Origin: Congeria kusceri
Taxonomy: Eukaryota; Mollusca; Bivalvia; Myida; Dreissenidae
NCBI GenBank assembly: GCA_027627225.1
Contig: CM051024.1
Location: 41,563,225 to 41,627,224 of the forward strand
Length of the DNA: 64,000 nucleotides
Direction: 5' to 3'
Shown piece after piece: positions 33,301 through 46,533 of this stretch (positions are counted from its first letter, which is position 1; every line of letters begins with the position of its first letter). The translations under genes and the position numbers were made by a program. The notes under the pieces are model-generated. The model made no database searches. It was given only the letters and a program-made list of their open reading frames with translations, and was not told the origin of the DNA.

Positions 33301-35480
33301 AGACCAACAGGCGTGATTCCTATTTAAAAGAACATTATTTCCAAACTCATAAATGATATTTTCAATTATATTTATCAACTCTTAAACATAATATCTATAT
33401 ATATATATGAACATTATTTACAGTATAAAAAAGTATTAAGTGTATGTCTTTAGGCCAAGCTTGTCACCCCAGTTCAACAAAAGGTGACTGCAGGCTAATG
33501 TAATTGTGTCGCCCAGCATCTTGTTAGCTGGTCATTTCCTGTGTTGTCCGTCTGCGGAAGTCTGTCTCAGCAACAATCTCTGCGAATAAAAATCTCTTTT
33601 ATTGGCTCAACATCTCCTTTTTCGGCGTAGCTGTTTAGCCCAACTTTTGATTCCTCTCAACATCAAATCAAGTGTTGTGAAAATTTCCCCCCAGTGTGGA
33701 AAAATCCAGACAGGTCTGTTTACTTTGTTTACTTTTTTGACTAATTTCCAGTTCTGAGCTCCATATATGAAGTTGCATTGGCTCGATTTTCATTTTCAAT
33801 TTACAAACCAGTGTTTACACGCCGTGTAATGTGACCTTGGTAAAATCCCCCGTTACGATAGGCAGCATTCCATTGAATACACTCGCTGATTAACCTGCGC
33901 CTATTAATAGTATACGCGTCAACAACACTGAATCGGTCGAACAAGCATCCAGAGAATCATAGACGAGAAGATTAATTATAAATGGAGAATAACATATATT
34001 TATAAACTTACAAAGCATGTTAATTTGAATAACGTTTGGTAGATCTATTTATTAACAATTATTTAGAATTGCATGTTCTCTTATCTTGTCCTGTAGAAGC
34101 TATTCAATGTATAAATAGGTTTTGCATCTTCCTATAAATTGACACTGGCGGATGCTTTGGACGTCGTAATTTAATTTGATTTAAATTTGGTATTTTTACT
34201 TTACGTTTGTTTTATGAATGCATTATAAACAATAATAGTTATACACCAAAACGCTGGAGAAGTACTTTCCCAAAGGAATGTAAATCTAATTCGTCACGAT
34301 TTAATATTAATCTTACCTTTTTGTTATCACAAAATGAAGTCAAATCATTATTTTTAATCGCGATGAATGTTCCTTGACGTGTGATTTTATTTGGCACTTA
34401 TATATGTAGTATAAATGCTTATTCCATAACAAATATGATAAACGCTGATATTCATTATCGTCATTTTTTTCTTGAAAACTATTTGGACTTTTCATAGTTT
34501 CACGGCGCCTTATGATGCTGTTTATCCTTGTTTTTCTTGTGAAATACTGATGTTTTTACCAAATTCTCTCGTAAAGGTTATTCAATCTACAAATAGACAT
34601 TGCTTTCATATAGACTAAATGCATTATATTATAAAATAATTTAACAAAGACCGCTTCAAATATATATATTCCTTTGTAATTGTAAAATGCTTATTGTTAC
34701 TTTGTATAAATAATCACACTGTCGGTGATGAACATATGAGTCCCACTTATTTGGGTTATTCAATTGCACTGATCTAAAATATGGGATTGTTCATTGTTTT
34801 GACATGAAACAATGTTATTCTTTTTATTAATTTCAAATATAGAAACATTTCATACTACTGTTTAGGAGATAGCCACATGAAAATATTTGAGTTTGAGTTT
34901 GCTATTTGATAATAAAACTGTATTTATTTTATTTTAAATATTATGAAAAAATACTATTAAATGCATATAGAATAACTATCTATGAAGAAATGAGACTGTT
35001 CGTTTATAAACCAAATGAACATATGCATCAGTTTTAAATATTCACGTAGGATAATTAATTAACATCCATTACAAACACTAACAACCAACGCCAAATATCT
35101 TTTTTTAAAGATATTTCTTGTTCTATTTACTGGTCCATGATTGTGTGCACTTTCTGTTTTAAACCTGCAACATCTAATGGGTATGTTCCTGTTCCATAAA
35201 ACTAACACCGTATGTAAACAGTCTAATAGAAACAATTAAACTCAGACATCTGTTCAACAAGTTTTTTTCAGTTTTTCATAGCTGCCATCCAGTTAGCACT
35301 TTCAATATATTGTTCATTGGCACCACATTGTTGTCGACCCTTTAGTATTCCTGTCTATTTTAACGTTTAATGAGTGCTTAATTTGTTTTTGTAACATATT
35401 AGGTTTTATTACGCGTTAATTACGCTGGTTAAATACCACACTGTCATGTATTAGCTTTTCTGATTTTAACCTAATAATCC
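33301..35480. other. No gene seen
   Basis: A short (TA)n run near 33395-33408, then AT-rich sequence. The stretch 33430-33850 is GC-richer than its surroundings but shows no exon I can support. Confidence 0.45.
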
Positions 35481-35486
35481 GTTAGT

Positions 35487-35690
35487 TCAAAAAATATCCA
35501 GGCACAGTGCTATGCTCTTCATTGATTTTTGTTTCAATGGAGAGCGGAAGAATTTTTCTGTTATCTTCAATGCACTCGACGCTTCTTGCAATATGGTCCA
35601 TGTGTTCCGCTCAAGCTGAGCCATATGTAAATGCGCCCTAGACGATGCAAAAAAATTGCATTGTTGTTGTACAAAATTTAACCTAGCCAA
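35487..35690 (-). pseudogene. Possible hAT-type transposase scrap
   Basis: The minus frame includes LERNTWTILQEASSALKITE followed by a Ser/Leu-rich end. This resembles the 'W..L.E....L...T..LS' helix before the conserved 'P.L' block of hAT/ZBED transposases. It is short, with no BED finger and no catalytic residues in view, and no flanking inverted repeats were found. The family assignment is weak. Confidence 0.25.
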
Positions 35691-36039
35691 CTACTGAGAT
35701 AATTTAAAGCACACAATATTTGTTGTGCCAAATGTATTAAATTTTGCAATATTGTTCGGAAAGTTCTTGAATTGTGTCACAAACGGGTGTTAAGGCCGCC
35801 AAAAATAAATTCCCCAAAAAGGTAAGAAGGGTCGGGATTGAGTGTTGTATTTTTACTTTTCTAAGACAAATTTCAATAAAAAATATTGAATCATATCTAA
35901 AATATGACGAATACTGATTTCATGGAAAACAATTGTCACTAAACAGTTTAGGGTAGGTAGGGTCGAACAGGCACTCTACACTAAAAATAGGATCATAAAA
36001 AGCAAGTAACAAGAATATTGGCAGAACAGATGGATGCTC

Positions 36040-36165
36040 CCTGATGCCGCTTTGACCTGTAATTGTGGCCTTGACCTTTTATGATTCATAACACAACACA
36101 ATGTCTTGTTGTCTCAACGAGGTCAACATTTGTCTAGTAATACATTTGAAATGCCTCAATTCATT
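36040..36165 (+). repeat. Fragment of a 'gacctttgacc' repeat
   Basis: The sequence 'ctgtaattgtggccttgac', 'cacaacacaatgtcttgttg' and 'aggtcaacatttgt' is a single degenerate unit related to families D and E. Confidence 0.5.
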
Positions 36166-36174
36166 GCCAAGTAG

Positions 36175-36316
36175 GACAGGCAAAAGGGCACATTCGACCT
36201 CTGAACTCTACACAGGTCAATATGCACAATGGAAGCGAAAATTATATCAAGATATTGATGAGCTTGCCAAAACAAACATGAGACTAGAAAGTTACATACT
36301 GACACGGAATTGGTAA
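36175..36316 (+). CDS. Candidate terminal exon, unrecognised
   Basis: After an AG (caagtag) the frame encodes about 46 residues, ending TAA: GKRAHSTSELYTGQYAQWK, then KLYQDIDELAKTNMRLES. It is helix-rich, charged and unlike the neighbouring AT-rich noise. No partner exon was found within a few kb. It may be an orphan exon of a decayed gene or transposon. Confidence 0.3.
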
Positions 36317-36689
36317 AACAATTAAAAGGACTTTATTTATTCACATATTTTTGTAATTGTCAAAAAGTGTGAGATATCTTAACTTCAAAAACTGAAGCGA
36401 ATGGCTTAACAAACCAAAATAGACTGTTAAGAAAAGCATAAGCAATATTGTATTGCTTTAAGCGATTCAAATGTTCTTAAAAATATCTCTGAAAAGTGAA
36501 ACAAGCACTAATATTTGCCATTCTTTGAATATGTCCTTTTCACAATTACTAATCAGATTATTTTTATGTTGAAACAATGACAAATTGTCTTAAAAATAAG
36601 TACTCTTAATAATGGGCTACTAGCATAAAGGGACTTGAAATATTATGAATAATAAACTAGAACTTGTTTTTGAAAAAAACAACAACATG

Positions 36690-37295
36690 ATTCTCCCCAC
36701 AAGAACTGCCATAACTCCTCCCTATATCCACCTACGATGACGTGCCGAAGATATGCACAGCCACACTTGGTACTGATCAATTCTGTGTTGTCGAATTCAG
36801 CCAAAGGTCTGTTATGTCAAAAACTTAAAAAGAGCCAAAACTAAACCCAAATCTGCAAATGGTGCAGTTCTGATGAGATGCAAAACTAGACTTGGAAATA
36901 ATAAAATCTATGAAGTGTCATCCAAATCTGGCCAGGTGTTACAGAGAACAAGCGCAGACAAGGACTGTTTGGTGAAAAACTTCAAAGGGTCATAACTCCA
37001 TCCGAAATCGGAAAACTTCAAAGGGCCATCACTCTGCCCAAAAATCCACCCACCACAGCATGCCAAAGATATGCACAACTACACTTGGTATTGATCAATC
37101 CTGTACAGGTTCATCCAAATCTGGCCAGGGCCAAGGTCTCTTAGGTGAAACACTTCAAAGGTCATAACTCTGCTGACCACATGCCGAAGATATGCACAAC
37201 TTGACTTGGCATTGATCTATCCGGTGAGGTTTTGTAAAAATTCGGCCAGGGGTTATGGAGAACAGGCACAGACCAGGTCTCTTAGGTAATTCAAA
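36690..37295 (+). repeat. Tandem-core repeat, family I
   Basis: Degenerate units with 'gccgaagatatgcacaac', 'acttggtattgatcaatcct', 'tccaaatctggccaggg' and 'acttcaaagggtcataact'. Spacing varies (about 120-165 bp). A fragment lies at 38185-38320. Confidence 0.7.
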
Positions 37296-37299
37296 ACGC

Positions 37300-38180
37300 T
37301 GACAGCGTAGAAAGACTGTTTGCGAAAAAGGAAGCTAAAAGCATGTGAATAATGAGTGCATTTTTGCTAAAAGGAAACATTTGTTTGAATGAAGTTCAAT
37401 GTTCCACCTTTAAACTTGATAATTTAGCTTCTTATTGAATATTAATCGACATCTTAATGACAACTAATTTGTAAGTAACGAATCATTATTTTGTTTGAGC
37501 TAAATACACAAACGGAATTATATACATGCCAGTTAACAAGTCAAACTGCAAGGGCCAGAATAACCGATAAAACATAATAGTTAGGCGCACCGATTGTTAG
37601 TGCTTCTTAGCCAAGATCTATAAATGAACATGTTTATTTATAGATCTTTCTTCGTAGCCTACTGAGTTAAAATAGATCATACAATGAAAGCTTTCGATTG
37701 TTCATAGTACAGTTTAAAATTAATCAATTACAGTTATTTGTTGTAAAAATATTCAGAATGAGAATTGGTAGCAGGAAAAAACACTATCGCAACGAGTCAA
37801 AAATAACGGATGTAGCGCATAAATTTGGTGGACTTATTCCAGGACACTCCGGTAAATATTTCGGTTACATTCTAGTAAATAGCAAAAGTAAGGATGTCAT
37901 TAGTTTAAAGTTATTTTGTTATAAATTGACCTTTTTACAAGCTGTAAAATTATAATAAATCAAATGATAAACACATTATAATACATATTACATTCATAAT
38001 CTTAAATAATTAAAATGTAAGAAAACGAGTGTGAAATTTTGTGGTTCTGAAGAAGGACCTATTCTGGTTTCGATTTACTGCCTAATAGCCTGCAAAGAAA
38101 AGAAATAGTTTTCCGCGATACCTGTTTTCGAAATTCCCCTCTCAATAGACCGTTGGCTTCCGCCAACAGTCTTAAAACTT
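37300..38180 (-). mobile_element. Dispersed repeat 'P', near-full inverted copy
   Basis: Read on the minus strand it starts 'GACTGTTGGCGGAAGCCAAC' (38177 downwards). It passes 'aactaatgacatcctt', 'tggaataagtccaccaaat' and 'tatgcgctacatccgtta', and ends 'aaacagtctttctacgctgt' near 37310. It matches 8404-9095 plus the segment 9230-9320 that copy 1 lacks, giving a full length of about 870 bp. Confidence 0.7.
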
Positions 38181-38184
38181 TTAA

Positions 38185-38880
38185 AGGCCATAACTCTGCC
38201 CGAAATCCGCCAACCACAGCATGCCGACGATATTCACAACTAGAATTGGTACTGATCAATCCTGTGAAGTGTCGTCAAAATCTGATTAGGGGTATGGGGA
38301 ATAAGCGCAGAAAAACATTTGTTTTAACATTCCTGACATACATCCATACATAGATGTTGCATATAAAGTTTCATTGAATAAGACTTGTAGGTTCCTGAAA
38401 ACTCAAAACGAAAAAGGGAATTTCCCATTAAATGTCCTATTTATAATTAAACGGCAATAACTCCTGAAAAATCATCAGACCATAACAACCTGACAATATG
38501 GGCATGTCCGTCCTATAGGATTGCTGCATATAAAGTTTTGTTGAATTAAAGTTATACGTTACTGAGATCTCCCGCAGAAACAAAGTACCGTATGGACGTA
38601 AACACGGACATCCTTACGAGATGATACTTAAGTGGCTTCCTTACGAAAAATAGATAATTAAGTTTCTTAAAATAGCCACCTAAAAGCACCTTTAAGCCAC
38701 ATAAAAGACTAACCCTAACCCCAATAAACTATTTTCAACTAAATTGTCAGTAAACATAAACTACTTAACTACTCTCCTGTTAGTACGGACGGACAGACAG
38801 ATGGCCATGGTGTATGTTGGATTAAATTTTAGGGAAAATGCGTATGACACCCCGACAAACTCAACGGCGGTTGAATGCGA
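38185..38880 (+). repeat. Fragments of tandem-core repeats
   Basis: A family I fragment (to about 38320) is followed by units with 'cataaagtttcattgaata' and 'cataactcctga'-type text, ending in 'acggacggacagacagatgg'. The units are too degenerate to count. Confidence 0.5.
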
Positions 38881-39059
38881 ATTCGGATAGACGGACAAAG
38901 CGGCGACTATAATAATGCTCCCATATCCGGGTTGCCTAAAAACATGTTCTGTACGCTCTAGGTTAAAAACATCTTTAAACTAGAATTGTCCCATGAGTGA
39001 CGGATATACCCCCACAATATTGCCTTGTTACAAAACTATGGCATCTTTTTCAAAGACAT

Positions 39060-40195
39060 GGACACAATGAGAATGCTTTAATTTGTGAATGTTTAACAGT
39101 GCATTGGAAAAAAATTAGTTCAATAGAAGCCATTACTCTGTCAACATTTAGTGGTTTGTAATTAAAGTCGAACCTGACCTGTATTTTATGGTGCAAACCC
39201 TATGTACCAAAAACAATTTAAATATGTGGAGCATTTCAGGAGTTATATTGTATTGAAACCGTGTTTTTAGAAAATTTAAGTCAAAAAGGGGCCATAACTC
39301 TGTCAAACTTTAGTGGTTTATAACCAAAGTAGAACCTGACTTGTGTTTTGTTATGCTTCACATGTGTACCAAAAATTATTTGAATATGTCAAGCCATTCT
39401 TGAGTCATTGTCTGGAAACTATGTTTATAAAACAGTTATGCCCCCTCTACTGGACTTAGAGAGTGTAAATGGCTAAAAATGCAAATTTTCGACAATTGAA
39501 GGTCCATAACTCCACAATTCCTGAGCCGATTTAGCTGATTATTAAGCTTTACCTAGATATTATTATTACAAACATTTTCATGAAGTTTGGTGAAGTTTGG
39601 ATGAAAACTGTTGGACTTAGACAGCAGAAACGACTAAAAAGGCCAATTTTAGATAATTCAAGGGCCTTATCTCCACAATTCCTGAAGCGATTTGGCTGAT
39701 TATCGAACTTGATTATCGATAATGAAGTTTGGTGAAGATCACATAAACACTGTTGAAGTTAGACAGCGGAGGTGAAAGTGGTCTACCGACCGACCAACCG
39801 ACTGACCGTATCAAACCAATATACCCCGCCATCTTTAACGGGGAAAGGAGGGCATGAAAAGGGGCCACAACTCTGTCAAACTTTAGTGGTTTGTAACCAA
39901 AGTCGAACTTGACCTGTATTTCATGATGCTTCACATGTCCACCAAGATTGACTTGAATATGTGAAGCAATGCTCGAGTTATCGTCCGGAAACCATGTTTT
40001 TGTTGAAAAGGGGACATAACTCTGTCAAAATTTAGTGGTTTGTAACAACGTCGACATTGACCTTTATTTTATGATTTTATACATATGTACCAAAAATGTT
40101 TTGAATATGTCAAGCCTTTCTTGAGTTATCATCCGGAAACCATGAAAACCAACAGACCGACGGACCGATAAGCTCACTACAATACACCCCCTAAA
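39060..40195 (+). repeat. Family K arrays interrupted by inverted family G
   Basis: Family K units (about 165 bp: 'ggccataactctgtcaaact', 'ttagtggtttgtaaccaaag', 'tcgaacttgacctgtatttt', 'gaatatgtcaagcctttctt') lie at 39060-39440 and 39850-40195. Between them (39440-39840) is a family G array in the opposite orientation to 12150-12880 ('cataactccacaattcctg', 'tcatgaagtttggtgaag', 'ctgttggacttagaca'). It ends 'ataccccgccatcttta'. G may have been inserted into K. Confidence 0.75.
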
Positions 40196-40199
40196 CTTC

Positions 40200-40905
40200 G
40201 TTTGTGGGTTATAAATATCACGTTTGGTGATGATTGGATGAAAACTGTTCGACATAGGAAGGGGAAACTGCTAAAAAGGCCTATTTTAGATAAATCAAGG
40301 GCCACATTTCCTGGGGTGTTTTGGTTGAGCATCAAACTTGGCTAATATAGTTTCGTGAAGATCTGATAAAAACTGCTTGAAATGATGTAGATAGTAGAAA
40401 CAGCGGAAAAGGCTAAATTTAGATAATTTAAGAGCCATAACTCCACAGTTCCCAGGTTTATTATCAAACTTTACCAAGATATCATGCCCACAAAGATGTT
40501 CACGAAGTTTGATTAAGATTGGATAAAAATATTGGACTTGAGAAAGTTGAAACTGCTAATACGGCCAATTGTAGATAATGCACGGGCCGCAACTCCACAG
40601 TTCCCGGGGCGATTTGGCCAACATATTTTGCTCACAAACATTTTTAGCAAGTTTGGTGAAGATCGGATGGAAACTACTCGACTTAGAGATTGGAAACGGC
40701 TAAAAAGGCCAGTGTTAGATCATTCAAGGGCCACAACTCCACAATTCCTGGAGCGATTATTTAACTTGGCCAAGATATTATGCCTAAAAACATGTTAATG
40801 AAGTTTATTTTAGATGGGTTGAAAACTATAGGACTTATAGAGTGGAAACAAAAGTGGTCTACCGACCGGCCGACATTAGCGAACCAATATAATCTGCCAT
40901 CTTTG
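40200..40905 (-). repeat. Tandem-core repeat, family G, inverted array
   Basis: Four to five units of about 140 bp with 'ggccacaactccacaattcc', 'tggggcgatttggc' and 'agtttggtgaagatcggatg'. It ends near 'aatataatctgccatctttg'. Confidence 0.75.
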
Positions 40906-41076
40906 ATAACAACAGTAACAACAGTTTTGGTCAGGACTTATTGTCCATTATGACAGCAGGTTCTGTTTATACAATGCCAAATTTCTCCATGAATTTTTCA
41001 CTCCGATCAAAATCAAATCAGCTGCTGACACATTGCAACTGGTTACAACATCTTCTTATTATCAATACTATTTTAG

Positions 41077-41246
41077 ACATGCCACGCAATCGTTCGGATG
41101 ATGGTTCTAGTGGTTTTGGTTGGTCATGTACGAGAGACAAGGTGGGCAAGATGGGCAATCTTACAAGAACCCAGTATATGGAGAACCAGGCCTTGAAAGC
41201 TTTTCATGATTCCATTCTTAAGAATCTTCTGCCGATCATATCATAG
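41077..41246 (+). CDS. Candidate exon or small ORF, unrecognised
   Basis: A good acceptor (caatactattttag) precedes 'acATGCCACGC'. The frame then runs 55 codons to TAG: MPRNRSDDGSSGFGWS, then GKMGNLTRTQYMEN and LKAFHDSILKNLLP. Composition is protein-like. The same frame is open back to 40941. It could be a terminal exon or an intact micro-ORF; no family recognised. Confidence 0.3.
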
Positions 41247-41429
41247 TAAATAATAGGTTGTTAATTATAGTAGTTTATCTTTTTTTTTAAACTACATGTT
41301 AACAAATGACCCCCACCCCACAAAAAAAACCCCACACAAAACTATAATTGTCACATGAGCGACGAATAGACCCCCACAAAATGGTTTTGTCGCAAAACTA
41401 TTGCATCCATTTGAAACAAGAAACTTCGA

Positions 41430-44335
41430 AATTCCACGAAAACCACATTTTTTGAACGAAATACATAAAAGTCAGCACAATGACGAAGAAAGTTCTGGGT
41501 GCCATATGCATTCCTAATCTAGGTCTCTTTATAATGTATCTATGTATGAAGTTTCATTAAAATATTGCAATGCGTTCTCAAAATATTGAGCAGAAACCGT
41601 TTTTGTATTTTTAGTAACATTGACCTTGACCTTGCTCTTACTCACCCCATATGCAATCCCAATCGTGGTCTAGATACAAGGTATCTATGTATGAGGTTCA
41701 ATTCAAATATCTTGATGCATTCTACAGTTATTGAGTGGAAACCATTTGTGTATTTTTAGTAATGGAGACCTTGACCTAACCCAACCTATATGCATTCCCA
41801 AGCGGTGTCTCGATGTATGGTATTTTGTATGAAGTTTATTAAACTATATCGATGGGTCAAGTTATTGAGCGAAAACCGTTTCTCTATTTTTAGTAATGGT
41901 GACCTTGACCCCACCCACCACATATGCAGTCCCAAGAGAGGTCTAAATATAAGGTATCTATGTAAAAATTTCATTCAAATATCATGATGCGTTTTCAAGT
42001 TATTAAGCGGAAACCGTTTTCTATTTTTAGTAACTGTCACCTTGACGTTGACCACTTCTACCCCATATGCAATCTTAAGCTAGGCTTCGTTTTAAGGTAT
42101 ATATGTTTGAAGTTTCATTAAAATTTCTCTATGCGTTCTCAAGTTATTAAGCAGAAATAGTTTCTCTGTTTTTAGTAACAGTGACATTGACCTTGACCCC
42201 ATCAACCCCATATGCTATCACAAGTAAGGTCTCGTTAAAAGGAATAAATGAATGAAGTTTCATTAAAATATATTGATGCGTTCTCAAGTTATTGAGCAGA
42301 AACCGTTTTTCTATTTGTAGTAACGGTGACCTTGACCCTACCCAACCCCATATGCATTCCCAAACAAGGTCTCGATATAAGGTATGTATGTATGAAGTGT
42401 CATTAAAATATCTTTGATGCGTTCTCAAGTTAATGAAAAACGTTTTTCTGTTTTTAGTAACGGTGACCTTCACCTTTACCCAAGCCACCCCATACGCAAT
42501 CCCGAGCGAGGTCTTAATATAGGGTATCTATTAATGAAGTTTCATTAAAATATCTCGATGCCCTCTCAAGTTATTGAGCAGAAACCGTTTTTCTATTTTT
42601 AGTAACGGTGACCTTAACCTTGATCCAAACCACCCCATATGCAATCCCAAGCAAGGTCTAGATATAGGGTGTCTGTGTATTAAGCTTCATTAGAATATCT
42701 CGATAATATCTCAAGTTATTGAGCGGAAACCGTGTTTTTATTTTTAGCAACGGCGACCTTGACCTTGACCCGAACCACCCCATATTCAATCCCAAGTATG
42801 GTCTCGATATAAGATATATATGTTTGAAGTTTCATTAAAAGATCTCGATGCGTTTTCAAGTTATTGAGCGGAAACCATTTTTCTATTTATAGCCCAACCC
42901 ATATGCAATCCCAAGCGAGGTCTTGATATTAGGCATCTATATATATGAAGTTTCATTAAATATCTCGATGCGTTCTATAGTTGTTGAGCGGAAACCGTTC
43001 TTCTATTTTTTGCAACGGCGACCTTGATCTTGATCCCACCCACCCCGTATGCAATCCCATGCAAGGTCTCGATAAAAGGTATCTGTGTATGAAGTTTCAT
43101 TAACATATCTTGATAAGTTATCAAGTTATTGAGCGAAAACCGTTTTTCTATTTATAGCAACGGCGACCTTGACCTTGACCTCAACCACCCCATATGCAAT
43201 CCCAGGCTTGGTCTCGATATAAGATATATATGTTTGAAGTTTCATTAAAAGATCGCGATGCGTTTTCAAGTTATTGAGCGGAAACCATTTTTCTATTTTT
43301 AGCCCAACCCATATGCAAGCCCAAGCAAGGTCTCGATATAAGGTATATATGTATGAAGATTCCTTAAAATATCTCGATGTGTTCTGAAGTTATTGAGAGG
43401 CAACTGTTTTTCTATTTTTAGTAAAGGTGACCTTGACTCCACCACCCCGTATGCAATCCCAAGTGAGGTCTCGATATAAGGTATCTATGTATGAAGTTTC
43501 ATTAAAATATGTTGATGCCTTCTCAAGTAATTGAGCGAAAATCGTTTTTCTATTTTTAGTAACGGTGACGGTAACCTTGACCCCACCCACCCCACATGCA
43601 ATCCCAAGCGCGGTCTCGATATAAGGTGGCTATGAATGAATTTTCATTAAAATATCTCGATGTTTTCTCAAGTTATTGAGCGGAAACCGATTTTCTATTT
43701 TTAGCAACGGCAATATTGGCCTTGACTCCACCAACACTATCTGCAATCCCAGGTGAGGTCTCGATATAAGGGATTTATGTATTAAGTTTCATTAAAATAT
43801 CTCAATAAGTTCTCAAGTTATTGAGCGGAAACCGTTTTTCTATTTTTAGCAGCGGCGACCTTAACATTGACCCCACCCACCCCATATGCAATCCCAAGCG
43901 AGGTCGCGATATAGGGCATCTATGAATGAAGTTTCATTAGAATATCTCGATGCGTTCTAAAGTTGTTGAGCGGAACCCGTTCTTCTAATTTTTTGCAACG
44001 GCGACCTTGACCTTGACCCCACCCACCCCATAAGCAATCCCAAGCAAGGTCTGGATATAAGGTATCTATGTATGAAGATTCATTAAAATATCTCGATGTG
44101 TTCTGAAGTTATTGAGCGGCAACTGTTTTTCTATTTTTAGTAAAGGTGACATTGACTCCACCACCCCATATGCAATCCCAAGTGAGGTCTCGATATAAGG
44201 TATCTATGTATGAAGATTAATTAAAATATCTCAATCCATTCTTGAGTTAGAGCGCGGAAACGAATACCTGACGCCGCCACCCCGCCCGCCAGCCCGCCAG
44301 CCCGCCAAACGACATACCCCAATGTAATAACCGAA
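41430..44335 (+). repeat. Tandem-core repeat, family C, large array (about 20 units)
   Basis: Roughly twenty 140-147-bp units with the same landmarks as 16470-17895. It begins after 'gaaattccacgaaaaccac' and ends in 'cgccaccccgcccgccagcc'. Some neighbours share private variants: for example, units near 42870 and 43290 both lack the 'gaccttgacc' block. This points to local multi-unit duplication. The ORFs across it are repeat translations. Confidence 0.9.
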
Positions 44336-44359
44336 ATTTTCCTTCGAACAATTTGGTTA

Positions 44360-44645
44360 ACAAATGGATCCAAAGAGAGCACCTTAATGTGTGAATGTTT
44401 AACAGTGTATTTGGAAAAGTTTCAGTTTAATAGGAGCAATAACTCTGTCAACATTTAATCGTTTGTAACTTAAATAGAAATTGTTCTGTATTTTATGTTT
44501 CACACGTGTACGAAACATTATTTGAATATGTCAAGCCTTTCTTGAGTTATCGTCCGGAAACCACGAAAACCAACAGACTGATGGACAGACAAGCTCACAC
44601 CTACATGTAATTATACCCTGCTAAACTTTGTTTGTGGGGGCTATA
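44360..44645 (+). repeat. Family K fragment
   Basis: One to two units ('gagcaataactctgtcaaca', 'atatgtcaagcctttcttga') plus the terminal 'taccctgctaaactttgttt' also seen near 40185. Confidence 0.65.
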
Positions 44646-44649
44646 ACTA

Positions 44650-45340
44650 CATTGTATATTAATATGTTTAATCCTGTAAGTAGCCCATACATTCGGGTAT
44701 AATTCTCGTTATTTATTCGAAGTTGCTTGTTGGCTCTATTCTAGCATATAAAGTATTAATATAACTACAATACACTATAGTTGGATGTAGTAATCATGTT
44801 TTATATACAATTAATGTTATATGGTCATGCACATAAAGTCATTATGATTTGTAATTAAATTGTAACCTGTACCGTAATCTCATAAATATAATACACACTT
44901 TTTTACCTGAAATGCACGTATGTACTACGGGGGTACGTATTATATTTGAATGTAAAGTTTACCAGAAAATTTCCATGAACATATTTCCTTAAAACATCCA
45001 TTTTACAATTGTATAGTCAACATGGCTGCCATTTTGGAAAATGAAGACTTGTAAATAAAGGGAGACAACTGTTGTTGTTTTTGAATAGTTCCCCTTACAA
45101 ACTAATACTGGAAGTTTTGAATGTTAAGGTGACAATATAATTGAATAATCTCATATCATTAATCATGTCTTACTTTAATTGATTCAAGCAAAATTACACT
45201 GAAGAAACGTGTGACAAATTTGTATACACAAGTAAATATCTACTACAATGACCCAAGTGGCACTGTCAGCTTTACATTGTTTATTGATTTACTGCCCTAG
45301 GCAAAGCTCTTAAACGCCCCACCCCAAATGCAATCCCAAG
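44650..45340. other. No gene seen
   Basis: AT-rich spacer. The last 40 bases are the beginning of a family C unit that is cut by the retrotransposon below. Confidence 0.45.
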
Positions 45341-45373
45341 TAAAGTATTACTGTAGGCTTTCTACTGTAGGCC

Positions 45374-46214
45374 ATGAACTTGTTATTGTGTAAATGTAAG
45401 GAATTCGATCTGAGTCCTAAAACCTTTTGTCAACTATTTGATGCATTTGTTACATCTATATTGAACTATTCCTGTGAAATTTGGGGCTTTAAAAAATCGA
45501 AACATATTGAAAGAATTCATCTTAAGTTTTGTAAAATATTATTAAAAGTTCGAACTAATACTTGTAATGCATGCGTCTATGGTGAACTTGGAAGATATCC
45601 TTTGTATATCAACATTTTGTTTTTAATTTTAAAATTTTGGCTTAAAATTGTTAAGACTGAAAATATTATATTACAATCTGTATATAACCAAGCTGTTAGA
45701 GATAGTTACAATGGCTGTAAAAATTGGGTCTCGAATGTTAGACAGTTATTAAATGATTATGGTTTTTGATGTTTTTGAAAACATTCAAAGTGTCAATACA
45801 GAATTGTTCATAAATGAATTTAAAAGTAGAATTTTCGATTCTTTTAAACAAGAATGGTATGCAAATTTGGAAAATAGCTCTGTGTTGTATATCTATAGAC
45901 ATGCTAACAACACTTTAGATTATGAAAATTACCTAGATATATTACCAAGATCCTTAAAACCTTATTTTTGTGAGCTTAGTGTGAGTGGACTACCACTCAG
46001 AATACAAACGGGAAGATATAGCCAAAACAGAATAGTACGTGATGAAATACATTGTTTATGTTACAATGCTCAAGACATTGAAGATGAATATCATTTTATT
46101 TGTGTATGTAAATGTTACTCTGACATAAGAAAGAAATATATACAAACGTTTTACTACAAACATCCATCAGTATATAAGTATTTACAATTACTTAATACAA
46201 GAGATAAAACCTGA
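45374..46214 (+). pseudogene. 5'-truncated non-LTR retrotransposon, C-terminus of reverse-transcriptase ORF
   Basis: Frame 2 (45374-45769) reads FDAFVTSILNYSCEIWGF, then KFCKILLKVRTNT and VYGELGRYPLYI. This is the thumb and post-RT region typical of CR1/Jockey-like ORF2 proteins. A frameshift near 45760 moves to frame 3 (to 46214), with LPLRIQTGRY and the terminal Cys/His cluster CLCY...EDEYHFICVCKCY. Catalytic YxDD and the endonuclease are missing by truncation. The 3' end at about 46533 is a 'ctgtt' microsatellite tail. Both flanks are family C sequence. The truncation, tail and lone frameshift suggest a fairly young dead copy. Confidence 0.8.
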
Positions 46215-46497
46215 TTAATAAAAATATCTTTGTATGTTAAGGAAGCACTTATTCTAAGAAACTCACTTTAAATATAGAACGGTAGGTAAATTAAAACGTT
46301 CATCCTCCGTTATAAGTACATACTTAACTTTGCTGTCGTTATTGTGCACATACACTGTACTCGTATGTTAAAAATATACCAACTATATGATAATAACATA
46401 TTGTTTCCTCTATGTTTTTGTCACGTATATTTTATATATATGTATACTTATATTCTTTTATTGTAGACGATGTACCTTGTACAAGTCTTAATAAAAT

Positions 46498-46533
46498 ATC
46501 TGTTCTGTTCTGTTCTGTTCTATTTATGAAGAC
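46498..46533 (+). repeat. (TGTTC)n 3' tail of the retrotransposon
   Basis: Several 5-bp repeats directly after 'cttaataaaatat' at the end of the non-LTR element. Short microsatellite tails instead of poly-A are characteristic of CR1/L2/Rex-type elements. Confidence 0.7.
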
